Shown: piece after piece, positions 33,785 through 41,318 of the stretch
Position numbering within the stretch: position 1 is the first letter of the stretch
Layout of the letters: each line of letters opens with the position of its first letter
Assembly: GCA_049591295.1 (NCBI GenBank)
Contig: JBAWEQ010000066.1
Coordinates: 17,709-81,708, forward strand
DNA from: DTPS01 sp049591295
GTDB lineage: Bacteria > Acidobacteriota > UBA4820 > DSQY01
Direction of reading: 5' to 3'
Length of the DNA: 64,000 bases
Notes under the pieces: model-generated
Seen by the model: only the letters and a program-made list of their open reading frames with translations
Databases searched by the model: none
What the model was told of the DNA's origin: nothing
Made by a program: the position numbers and the translations under genes

Positions 33785-35642
33785 GGGAAGCCTCCTCGTT
33801 CTTGAGTCCCTTCACACGTACGATCTCGATGGGTTCAGCCTTTCCCTTGACCCGGACGGGATCGAGCCTCTCATTCTCGTACCGCTCATTGAAACCGGGA
33901 ATCCTTTCTGCCGTGGAAACGGTCACGATGACGTCGTCCTGCTGGGCCAGTCCTTGGAGGCGCGAGGTGAGGTTCACCGTGTCGCCGATGACGGTATAGA
34001 CGAAGTTGTTCTCCGAACCGTTGTTGCCCACCACCACGGGTCCGGTATGGACCGCCACGCCCATGTGGAGGGGCGGCTTGCCCTCGGCTTCGAAGCGGGC
34101 CCTCAGCGAGGCCGCTCGCTCCTGCATGGCGACGGCGCAGGCCAGGGCGCGGGCCGAATGGTCTTCCTGGGTTACGGGGTCTCCGAAAAAGGCCAGGATG
34201 GCGTCGCCGATGAACTTGTCGAGGGTGCCGTCGTACTCAAACAGGATGCGCGTCATCTCGGTGAAGTAATCGTTCAACAGGGAACTCACCTGCTCTGGGG
34301 GAATCTGCTCGGAGAGGGTGGTGAATCCCCTGATGTCGGAGAACAGGATGGTCAGTTCCTTCCGTCTCCCGCCCAACTGCACAAGGTCCGGCTGGCGAAG
34401 GAGCTTGCTGGCGATGTTCGGGGAGACGTAACGGGAAAAGAGCCGCTCCACGGCGCGTTTCTGGCGGAAATCGCCGTAGCGCTGGTAGGCGAAGGAAGCG
34501 CCGGTGTAGGCGATCCATCCCAGCCCCAGGCTGAACATGGGCAGGGCGTGGCCGGAGCGGATGGCGACGGCGCCCGTCGCGGCGAGAGCGGCTCCCACCG
34601 AGAGCCACGCCAGGAGGGAGGGGATCGGCTTCAGGGGCACGAGCACCAGGAGCGTTCCCAGGGAGGCGAGGAGTGCGAAGGCGGCCCACCGCTGTGTGGA
34701 GGAGATGGGAAGGATGGAGCGGCCCAATAGGAGCGCCGACAAAGCCTGCCCGTGCACCTCGACTCCCGCCATGGAATGGGTCGAGAGTTCGTTGAAGCCG
34801 CTCTGCCGAGAACCTGCGGCGGGCAAGGGTACGGAAAAATAGTCGTGCTCGCTCGGCCGGGTGTTGCCGACGAGGACGATGCGGCCCCGCATCGAGGGGA
34901 GAGTCCGCGAATCCCTCAGCACATCGACAAAGGAGACGTGCGGCAGCGTCCCGTCACCGCCGCAGTAGGGGATCCACCAGCGGCCGCCCCGCATGGCGAA
35001 GAAGTGGGGGCCGAATGAGATTCCGCTGGGTTCCAGGCTGACCTGCGGCGCTTCCTTGGGAAACCACTCCAGGAGGGCGCACGCCAGGGCGAACGGGAGA
35101 GCCTTGATCCGGAGGCTGCCCGGCGAGGGCTCAAAGAAAGGACCGGGCAGGCTGCGGAGAATGCCGTCGGAGTCCGTGACGAGGTCGACGGACCCCAGTC
35201 CGACCGCCTGTTTGCGGAACCGCTCGACGGGAAGATACCCCTGGGCCGGGTCGGAAGCGAGGACCACGTCGGCCTTGGAAAGAGCCGATTCCAGGGCCTC
35301 GTTCCCAGCCTCCTCCTGTTCCTTGGGCTGCCAGAAGAGGAGGTCCAATCCGATGAGAGAGGCGCCCCTTGCCCAGAGGGTGCCGACAGCCTGGGCGATC
35401 TCGGCCCGGTTCGGATCGCGGCCTCCGAGGCCCTTGTAGGTGGCGTCGTCGATGCAGGCGAGCAGAACGCGAGGAGAGGGCGGACGCACTTGGAGTCGAA
35501 GGAGCAGGTCGTACATCCAGCCTTCGCCCCCCCGGGCAATCCCCAGCGCGAGAGGGAGGGCCACTACGACGGCCAGCAGAAGGGCGACCGTCAGGCGCTC
35601 CCGCCAGAGCTTGGCCGGGATTGGGGGCGAGGGGACGGGCAT
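33774..35642 (-). CDS. CHASE2-domain adenylate/guanylate cyclase
   Basis: 622 residues. A first helix (about 17-35), a large periplasmic CHASE2 sensor (about 40-335) and three helices lead to a class III cyclase domain (about 430-605). Catalytic parts are all present: metal-binding Asp in FSDIRGFTT and in FIGDAILAFFGDP, substrate Lys in LDKFIGDA, and GDTVNLTSRL with the transition-state Asn and Arg. Lys plus Asp-Thr favours ATP (cAMP) over GTP. It is co-transcribed with exported proteins on both sides and sits about 1.2 kb downstream of a Crp-type gene. Confidence 0.9.
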   Translation of the reverse strand: MPVPSPPIPAKLWRERLTVALLLAVVVALPLALGIARGGEGWMYDLLLRLQVRPPSPRVLLACIDDATYKGLGGRDPNRAEIAQAVGTLWARGASLIGLDLLFWQPKEQEEAGNEALESALSKADVVLASDPAQGYLPVERFRKQAVGLGSVDLVTDSDGILRSLPGPFFEPSPGSLRIKALPFALACALLEWFPKEAPQVSLEPSGISFGPHFFAMRGGRWWIPYCGGDGTLPHVSFVDVLRDSRTLPSMRGRIVLVGNTRPSEHDYFSVPLPAAGSRQSGFNELSTHSMAGVEVHGQALSALLLGRSILPISSTQRWAAFALLASLGTLLVLVPLKPIPSLLAWLSVGAALAATGAVAIRSGHALPMFSLGLGWIAYTGASFAYQRYGDFRQKRAVERLFSRYVSPNIASKLLRQPDLVQLGGRRKELTILFSDIRGFTTLSEQIPPEQVSSLLNDYFTEMTRILFEYDGTLDKFIGDAILAFFGDPVTQEDHSARALACAVAMQERAASLRARFEAEGKPPLHMGVAVHTGPVVVGNNGSENNFVYTVIGDTVNLTSRLQGLAQQDDVIVTVSTAERIPGFNERYENERLDPVRVKGKAEPIEIVRVKGLKNEEASHER

Positions 35643-35648
35643 GGCGTG

Positions 35649-36752
35649 TCAGTTCTTGGCGAGGAGTTCGTAGGGGCCCTGAGCCTCCGGACGAAGCCGG
35701 CGGCTTTCCACGCCGCCCACATCCGAACGGACCACGACCGTCACCCGCCCGTTCGAGAGAGCGCCCGTTCGAGCGTCCAACTCCCGCAGCTTCCTGGCCG
35801 TCTCCTCGGTCACCACGATGTCCGCCTTGAGCGTTCCCGAGGCCCTGGCGGCTTTCACTTGCAGGCTGTCCAGGACGCCCCGTGGTCTCGCGGAGGGCCC
35901 CCTCTGGGCCTGAGCCAAGAGGCTCCAGGGTGGCGCGATCAAAGCGATGGGCAGCGGCCCCACTCCATCGGGGGCCAGCCACGTGGACTGAGAGGCGCCG
36001 TCCGCCGCCGGCGTGACGTATCTCGCCAGCGTCTTGGTGCCGGCGACCAGCGGCTTGACGGTCTTCACCCCGTACACCTCCTGACCCTTCTCGTCGATGA
36101 TGCGGGGCTGGAGGGCCGGCCTTACACCGGCGTCCGTGGCGTCCACCGTCACCGAGGCGAAGGAGGCGAGGTCGGATGGCCCCTCCTGGCCGGTCCCGGC
36201 CTGGGCCTCCTCCTTCTGCTGGGGGGGGGGCGCGGAAGGTCGGGCAGGTTGCGTCCTGGCCCCGGCCTCCGCTTGGCCCGCGGGCTCTTTCGGCGGGGGC
36301 TGGGGTTCCGGCGGAAGCGTCACGATGGAGACCGCCGACACGATGCCGCGGACCCCGTTCACGGGCACCTTGAGGGAGAGGTGGTAAGCCCCGTCGGAGG
36401 TTCCCTCGTCCACGACCTCGCCGCCGGCCACGATGCCCTTGATCCTTATTTTCAGGGCTTCATACGATTCGAGGCGGCGCTCGCTGTTGACCGGCAGCCG
36501 CATGGCGATCCTGAGCGCCGCGGCCTGGGCCTTGATCATGGCCACCCGTTGGGCCTCCACGAGCGCCTGGGCGGGAGGAACACCCTTGCGCAGGGGGACG
36601 CTTGCGTCGGCTCGAATCCAGCCCTGGTCCCAATCCACCATCCCATCGGGCAGCTTCTCCCTGTAAGGGGAGTAGGGGCCTCGCTGGGCGAATACCGCCA
36701 AGACCACCAGGCCGCACAGGGCAAGCACGCGGCCAACCCGTTGGAGCTTCAT
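35649..36752 (-). CDS. Secreted LPP20/FlgO-like protein
   Basis: 367 residues with a signal peptide (residues 1-23). Residues 30-150 resemble the LPP20/FlgP-type domain (WIRADASVPLRKGVPPAQALVEAQRVAMIKAQAAALRIA, GIVAGGEVVDEG), then a Pro/Gln/Ala-rich linker (about 155-205) and a beta-rich domain with RIIDEKGQEVYG. It leads the operon with the cyclase, FlgT-like and CsgG-like genes. The ATG at 36752 after AAGGAGG is used; the longer start lacks a signal peptide at its N-terminus. Confidence 0.7.
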   Translation of the reverse strand: MKLQRVGRVLALCGLVVLAVFAQRGPYSPYREKLPDGMVDWDQGWIRADASVPLRKGVPPAQALVEAQRVAMIKAQAAALRIAMRLPVNSERRLESYEALKIRIKGIVAGGEVVDEGTSDGAYHLSLKVPVNGVRGIVSAVSIVTLPPEPQPPPKEPAGQAEAGARTQPARPSAPPPQQKEEAQAGTGQEGPSDLASFASVTVDATDAGVRPALQPRIIDEKGQEVYGVKTVKPLVAGTKTLARYVTPAADGASQSTWLAPDGVGPLPIALIAPPWSLLAQAQRGPSARPRGVLDSLQVKAARASGTLKADIVVTEETARKLRELDARTGALSNGRVTVVVRSDVGGVESRRLRPEAQGPYELLAKN

Positions 36753-36864
36753 GGGGATCCTCCTTAATGCACACCATAGTACCACAGGATCCGCACGGGC
36801 TGTGACGGCAAGCACAAGGCCTTCCGGGGGGGGAAGAGCGAGGGCCTTGAACGGGCCTCCGGTA

Positions 36865-37530
36865 TCAGTGCTGGAGTCTGTACAGGATGATTTTGCGGCC
36901 CAGGAGCCGGATCAGCCCCTGGTGTTCGAGGTCCGTGAGGGCGCGGCTGACGGTCTCACGGCTGGTGCCCAGGTAGAGCGCAACCTCCTGCTGGGTGGGC
37001 CGCACAACCACCATCGAGCCGTCCGCCAGCTGTCGGCCCTGACGTTTGGCCAGCTCCAGGAGGTACCGGGTGACCCGGCTGTAGGTGTCCAGAAAGATCA
37101 GGCTCCCGATCCGATTGTTGGTCTCCTTCAGTCGGCGGGAGAGGGTGCGGATAACCGCGAGGGCGATGGAGGGGTTCTCCTGGAGCGCCTGCTTGAACTG
37201 GTCGCCCGAGAGGATGAGGAGCTCCGAAGGCTCCACGGTGATCACCGTGGCGGACCTCGTCTCCTCGGAATCGAAAACGGCCATCTCCCCGACCATCTCC
37301 CCTGGATCGAGCATGGCCAGAGTGACCTCCCGGCCGTCCTCCGCCACCAGCACCGCCTTGACCCGGCCCGAGAGAACCAGGTACAAGGCGTCGCCCCGCT
37401 CACCCTGCCTGAGCAGGACGGTGTTTTTTGCAAAGCGCCGAATCTCCGCCACCCTGAGGATGCTCTCCAACTGCCCGGCATCCAGTTCGGCGAAAAGACT
37501 GGCCTTGCGCAGAAGGTCCTTGTTGATCAC
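36865..37530 (-). CDS. Crp/Fnr-family transcription regulator
   Basis: 221 residues: cyclic-nucleotide-binding barrel (about 10-125), dimer helix, and winged helix-turn-helix (about 165-215) with RPTQQEVALYLGTSRETVSRALTDL. The phosphate-binding cassette reads GEMVGEMAVFDSEETRSATV, with Glu and the Arg-Ser pair in the places that bind cAMP in E. coli CRP; the Fnr cysteine cluster is missing. It is therefore likely cAMP-responsive. The cyclase operon starts 112 nt downstream in the same direction. Confidence 0.92.
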   Translation of the reverse strand: MINKDLLRKASLFAELDAGQLESILRVAEIRRFAKNTVLLRQGERGDALYLVLSGRVKAVLVAEDGREVTLAMLDPGEMVGEMAVFDSEETRSATVITVEPSELLILSGDQFKQALQENPSIALAVIRTLSRRLKETNNRIGSLIFLDTYSRVTRYLLELAKRQGRQLADGSMVVVRPTQQEVALYLGTSRETVSRALTDLEHQGLIRLLGRKIILYRLQH

Positions 37531-37602
37531 CGCATCCCCCCGGCAACCCGGCCCTCACGCGGGTCCGGACCGCATCCACGGCCCGGGCCCGCGGCGAGGG
37601 TT

Positions 37603-37962
37603 TCAGCTCTCCTCATCCTCTGGGCCGGGTCCCAGGCCTTCGGTCTCGACCGGCATTTCGCCTTCCAATGATGCATCGCCTTCGCCCTCGGTCCCCTGCA
37701 TTTTATGCATGATGTGCCTGGGCACCGAGACGTTGGTGATGGCGTGCTTGAAGACGATCTGGTCGTAATCGCGCCCCCGGATGTGGATGGTGTAGCGGTC
37801 GAACCCCATGACCTGACCCACGAACTTCTTGCCGCTTACCAGGAAGATGGTGATGAGGGCGCGATCCTTCCGGACGAAGTTGAGGATCTGATTCTGGATG
37901 TTCACTTCACGGTTTACGGCCGGCTTCCGAGTGCCATCTTTTGATGAATTCCATTGCATCAT
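37603..37962 (-). CDS. hfq: RNA chaperone Hfq
   Basis: 119 residues (a second start Met is adjacent). Sm1 part QNQILNFVRKDRALITIFLVSGKKFVGQVMGFDRYTI and Sm2 part VFKHAITNVSVP match Hfq, with FKHAIT for the usual YKHAIS. The C-terminal tail is about 35 residues, acidic and Gly/Pro-rich. The start lies 56 nt inside miaA, so the miaA-hfq order of E. coli is conserved with overlap. Confidence 0.93.
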   Translation of the reverse strand: MMQWNSSKDGTRKPAVNREVNIQNQILNFVRKDRALITIFLVSGKKFVGQVMGFDRYTIHIRGRDYDQIVFKHAITNVSVPRHIMHKMQGTEGEGDASLEGEMPVETEGLGPGPEDEES

Positions 37963-38875
37963 TTTTCCAGGCCTCCTTGTCCACGGAAAACCACAAAATG
38001 CCGTCTTCGCGGCGAAACCACGTCAGCTGGCGTTTGACCAGGTGCCGCGACCTGAGCTGGATCCTGGCCACAGCCGACTCTAGAGTCATCAAACCTTCCA
38101 GGTAGTCGGCCAATTCCCCGTATCCGATGGCCTTTCGGGCCGGCCCCGTGAGCTGTCCCGACGAGTGAAGCTGCCGGACTTCCTCCAGAAGGCCCGCTTC
38201 CATCATGGCTCTTACCCTTCCATCCGTCCTAGTGTAAAGGTAGGCCCTGGGAGCCGTCAAACCAAGCTTGAGGCCGCCCAAGGATGGAGCCGAACCGAAG
38301 GGACTATCGCTCAAGCAGCGTGAGATCGGTAGACCGGTGAGAATGCGGACCTCCAGGGCCCTGGTGATCCGGAGCGCATCGCGGGGGCCGATCCGGGAAG
38401 CGGCCGCCGGGTCCAGACGGGCGAGAAGGCGATGAACCCGTTCGGGCCCCCTGGAGGCGATTCGGGCCGCGATTCGCGCCCGCAGCCCCTCGTTCCTGGG
38501 AGGGAGTGGCGCCAGTCCTTCGGCGAGAGCGCGGTAGTAAAGCCCCGTTCCCCCCACGACCACGGCGAGGTGGCCCCGAGCTGCGATGCCGGCCATGGCC
38601 TCAAGCGCCATATTCCGAAAGGCCCCCGCGGAGAAGTGGGAGCCGGGTTGAGCCACGTCGATCAGGTGGTGGGGTACCAAGCGGCGGGCTTCCAGAGACG
38701 GCTTGTCGGTGCCGATGTCGAGCCCGCGGTAGACGGCCATGGAATCGCAGGAGACGACCTCTCCACCGAACCGAAGGGCCGCATCGAGGGCAAGGCCCGA
38801 CTTGCCCGCGGCCGTCGGGCCTACGATCCAGATCGTTCGAGGGAACGCTGCGCCGGCGGAATCAGGCCGGCTCAC
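37907..38875 (-). CDS. miaA: tRNA dimethylallyltransferase
   Basis: 322 residues. Adds the dimethylallyl group to A37 of tRNAs that read UNN codons. P-loop GPTAAGKSGLAL at about residue 19, substrate motif CDSMAVYRGLDIGTDKP, VVGGTGLYYRAL, and the C-terminal HLVKRQLTWFRR. It overlaps the DUF4388 gene by 14 nt and hfq by 56 nt. Confidence 0.95.
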   Translation of the reverse strand: MSRPDSAGAAFPRTIWIVGPTAAGKSGLALDAALRFGGEVVSCDSMAVYRGLDIGTDKPSLEARRLVPHHLIDVAQPGSHFSAGAFRNMALEAMAGIAARGHLAVVVGGTGLYYRALAEGLAPLPPRNEGLRARIAARIASRGPERVHRLLARLDPAAASRIGPRDALRITRALEVRILTGLPISRCLSDSPFGSAPSLGGLKLGLTAPRAYLYTRTDGRVRAMMEAGLLEEVRQLHSSGQLTGPARKAIGYGELADYLEGLMTLESAVARIQLRSRHLVKRQLTWFRREDGILWFSVDKEAWKNDAMEFIKRWHSEAGRKP

Positions 38876-39980
38876 GGAAGAGGTCCCTCCGCGTATTCCT
38901 GAGGGTTTCGTATACCCGGTGCTCGTGCTCAGCGCCCAGCGTGCGGCGGATGGCGAGGAGGGCGGAGTAGAGATACTCGTTGAGGGCCTGTACCAAGAGC
39001 GCCTCGCGCTCCCCTGGTATCTGCTTCAGGTTCTCGATCAGGCGCTCCTCAGAAAGGGCGCCGTTGCTTCGAAGGGTCACCCTGGCATAGATTTCGGGCT
39101 GCCCCGCCTTCAGCCGCCCGAGGTATTTTTCGAGGATGTTCTCGGCGATGGGGCCCACCTCGCGGAGGAGGTAGTGGAAGAGGAAGGAGAACATCTCGTT
39201 GTAGCTCTTGATGAGGACGGAGAGGTCCCGGAGCTCCCGCTGCTCCTCGGCGAAGCGATCCTTGCGGCTCTTGACGTGCAGATATCCGATGGTGAAGAAG
39301 ATGTAGAGGGCCCTGAGGGTCTCGAACTCCCCGATTTCGCTCAGATCGCAGACTTCCTGAACGCTGCGCTTTCCGTCCACAAGCCTGAAGACGTGCTTCT
39401 CGTGATCTTCGAAATGGAGGCCCTGCGGACGGTGCGCGGGAAGGACCCTCTCGAAGACCACATCGAGGGTCGGCATGCGGCGCTCGAAGAGCGTCCGATC
39501 TTGGATGCGCCTCAGGCCGCCCAGGAGGAGCTCCGGTACGGTCAGCGACGTGGTGATGTTCTCGCCCGTCCTCTCCTCGCCTTCGAAGAACTGGAAGGAG
39601 CCTGAATCCCAGGCCAGGATGCTGTAGGCGATCTCCTGGACCTGGTGGCGCACCTCGTTCCAGAGGTCCTTGGGGCCGATCGCCTTCATCTCCACCAGGA
39701 TCTTGCCGAGGCGCTTTCCCCGGGTGACGTGCAGGCTGGCCTCGTCGAACTGGTCGCGACCGATCTTGCCCTCGCGCAGGAGCATCTCCCCGAACCGCTC
39801 CTCGGAAAGATTGGAGGTGGCAAACACCACGATTCCCCTCTTGAAGTGGAGGGTCTTGGTGACGGTGCCGTTGCGCACGAGGAGGACGCCCGTCTTGGCT
39901 GTGGTCTTCAGGTAGTCCAGGATCTCGGGAAGCCCCAGCTCAGAAAAATCGCCCTGGAGCGGAACATCGGCCGGGGTCAA
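38862..39980 (-). CDS. DUF4388 (PatA-type) domain protein
   Basis: 372 residues. The N-terminal DUF4388 domain (about 1-150) has PLQGDFSELGLPEILDYLKTTAKTGVL, LHFKRGIVVFATSN and RFGEMLLREGKI; the rest is mostly helical and contains SVQEVCDLSEIGEFETLRALYIFFTIGYL, similar to winged-helix parts in these proteins. DUF4388 is frequent in Deltaproteobacteria and Acidobacteria, in signal proteins linked to motility or development. It overlaps miaA by 14 nt. Confidence 0.85.
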   Translation of the reverse strand: MTPADVPLQGDFSELGLPEILDYLKTTAKTGVLLVRNGTVTKTLHFKRGIVVFATSNLSEERFGEMLLREGKIGRDQFDEASLHVTRGKRLGKILVEMKAIGPKDLWNEVRHQVQEIAYSILAWDSGSFQFFEGEERTGENITTSLTVPELLLGGLRRIQDRTLFERRMPTLDVVFERVLPAHRPQGLHFEDHEKHVFRLVDGKRSVQEVCDLSEIGEFETLRALYIFFTIGYLHVKSRKDRFAEEQRELRDLSVLIKSYNEMFSFLFHYLLREVGPIAENILEKYLGRLKAGQPEIYARVTLRSNGALSEERLIENLKQIPGEREALLVQALNEYLYSALLAIRRTLGAEHEHRVYETLRNTRRDLFREPA

Positions 39981-40019
39981 GGGAGGCCTCGCGACAAGCG
40001 CCGTGCTCTTGATGATCGC

Positions 40020-40559
40020 TCACCGGCTTTCATGGGGAACCTCTGGGATAAAGCCCCACCGCGAAAGGGGGAGATAGCGTAGAACCACTCTCCCATACAG
40101 GTCTTGCAAGGGGATGGCGCCGAGCTGTCTGCTGTCCAGGCTCACGGGGCCGTTGTCCCCCAAGAAAAAGAGGTGCCCCTGGGGTACCCTGAACGGACCG
40201 AAGTCTTTGGCGGCGACCCGGCCGCCGGGCGGTGGCGGGAAGACCTTGCCGTTGACCCGGATCACACCGTCGCGAATTTCCACGGAGTCGCCGGGGAGCC
40301 CCACCAGCCGCTTCACGATGAAAGGGCCTCCCTGCGGCATCCGCAGGACCATGACCTCTCCTCGGCGCAGGTGGGGCTCGCCCATGAACAGCCTGTCCAC
40401 CAGGAGGTAGTCCTGATCCTTCAAGGTGGGGCTCATGCTCAGCCCCGAGACCTGAAAAGGCTGAAAGACAAAGTGAAAAAATAGGACCGCGAGGGCGAGC
40501 GACAGGCCGAGGGTGAAGAGTGCGTGACCAATGCGCGTCAGGGTGGACCTTGCAGCCAT
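40020..40559 (-). CDS. lepB: Signal peptidase I
   Basis: 179 residues, short form. One N-terminal helix (about 14-30), catalytic Ser in VSGLSMSPTL (about residue 41), catalytic Lys in GGPFIVKRLVGLPGD (about 83), and box E GDNGPVSLDSRQLG, where Gly replaces the common Arg/Ser/Tyr. Removes signal peptides from exported proteins. Next gene after the tRNA-Lys region in the same direction. Confidence 0.94.
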   Translation of the reverse strand: MAARSTLTRIGHALFTLGLSLALAVLFFHFVFQPFQVSGLSMSPTLKDQDYLLVDRLFMGEPHLRRGEVMVLRMPQGGPFIVKRLVGLPGDSVEIRDGVIRVNGKVFPPPPGGRVAAKDFGPFRVPQGHLFFLGDNGPVSLDSRQLGAIPLQDLYGRVVLRYLPLSRWGFIPEVPHESR

Positions 40560-40670
40560 GGCTCCTCCGCCAATCCCAAGATTTTACCGCCAAAGCGCTG
40601 GCGGGGCAATGAGCCTTCGCAGGGATGATGGACGGGGGATTGAAGGAGGAGGGGTTCGCCGCATAGGCGC

Positions 40671-40719
40671 CGTTTCTCTCCGTTTCCCTGTCTCTCTGCT
40701 TCCCCGGTTTCCATCTCCT
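40671..40719 (-). repeat. Purine-rich 3' flank of the tRNA-Lys repeat array
   Basis: Read on the minus strand this tract is nearly all A/G and contains GCAGAGAGACAGGGAAACGG, very close to the tracts after tmRNA and after the tRNA-Gly element. Only a weak hairpin (CGCC/GGCG) follows. The rest of 40560-40670 shows nothing coding. Confidence 0.55.
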
Positions 40720-40934
40720 TGGTGGACCGCGGGGGACTCGAACCTGCGCGGCCTAGAAGCCTCGCCGCTCGCGGGACTCGCGGCTGCGTTTCAAGGCCGC
40801 CCACGGTTCCCGGGGCGGGTCCCTCGGCTTGCCCCGCACTGCTGCGAACGCTCGCTCTTCGCTCGCGTTCTCGCGGCGGGGCTACGCCGTCTCCCGCCCT
40901 TCTCGTCCCCGGCTCTTCTTTGTGGGATGACCCT
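40720..40934 (-). repeat. tRNA-tailed repeat, second tandem unit after tRNA-Lys
   Basis: 215-bp unit about 96% identical (by eye) to the adjacent unit 40935-41149. On the minus strand it ends with a copy of the tRNA-Lys 3' end including CCA (40720-40745 on plus; one mismatch to the tRNA in the T-stem, CGCG for CGCC, and T for C at the far end). The core carries the hairpin GAACGC/GCGTTC. Open frames across it are by-products of the tRNA sequence. Confidence 0.85.
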
Positions 40935-41149
40935 TGGTGGACCGCCGGGGACTCGAACCCGCGCGGCCTAGAAGCCTCGCCGCTCGCGGGACTCGCGGCT
41001 GCGTTTCAAGGCCGCCCACGGTTCCCGGGGCGGGTCCCTCGGCTTGCCGCACACCGCTGCGAACGCTCGCTCTTCGCTCGCGTTCTCGCGGCGGGGCTAC
41101 GCCGTTTCCCGCCCTTCTCGTCCCCGGCTCTTCTTTGTGGGATGACCCT
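40935..41149 (-). repeat. tRNA-tailed repeat, first tandem unit after tRNA-Lys
   Basis: 215 bp directly after the CCA of tRNA-Lys. The unit ends with the last 26 nt of tRNA-Lys exactly (T-loop side, acceptor strand GCGGTCC, A, CCA; 40935-40960). Upstream of the tail on the minus strand are hairpins (GCCGC/GCGGC and GGC/GCC), so the end looks like a tRNA without its 5' acceptor strand. The core (about 40990-41115) is shared with the tRNA-Gly element at 47462-47710. Confidence 0.88.
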
Positions 41150-41225
41150 TGGTGGACCGCCGGGGACTCGAACCCCGAACCAACGGATTAAGAGTCCGCT
41201 GCTCTACCGATTGAGCTAGCGGTCC
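41150..41225 (-). tRNA. tRNA-Lys (anticodon CTT)
   Basis: 76 nt including encoded CCA. Acceptor 7 bp GGACCGC/GCGGTCC, D-arm GCTC/GAGC, anticodon arm GCGGA-CTCTTAA-TCCGT with CTT (reads AAG), T-arm CGGGG-TTCGAGT-CCCCG. A near-consensus promoter lies just upstream. Followed directly by the 215-bp tandem repeats. Confidence 0.97.
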
Positions 41226-41232
41226 GCCCGGT

Positions 41233-41260
41233 ATTATATCTATTTTCAGTTCGGTGTCAA
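41233..41260 (-). promoter_or_regulatory. Promoter of tRNA-Lys
   Basis: On the minus strand: TTGACA (41260-41255), 16-nt spacer, TATAAT (41238-41233), both at consensus; 7 nt from the tRNA 5' end. Confidence 0.85.
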
Positions 41261-41318
41261 CCAGAATGGGCCTGGAGCCGGAGGTAGAGCGGCGGCGGGC
41301 GCTGAAATGCTGGCTGGG

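Noticed and set aside
40720..41149. CRISPR array
   Set aside because: Only two long near-identical 215-bp units without spacers; no cas genes.
40719..41219. Open frames of 85-166 codons on the plus strand across the tRNA-Lys repeats
   Set aside because: Their protein text (such as DSNPRGLEASPLAG) is the usual translation of antisense tRNA tails; repetition comes from the DNA repeat. No ribosome sites.
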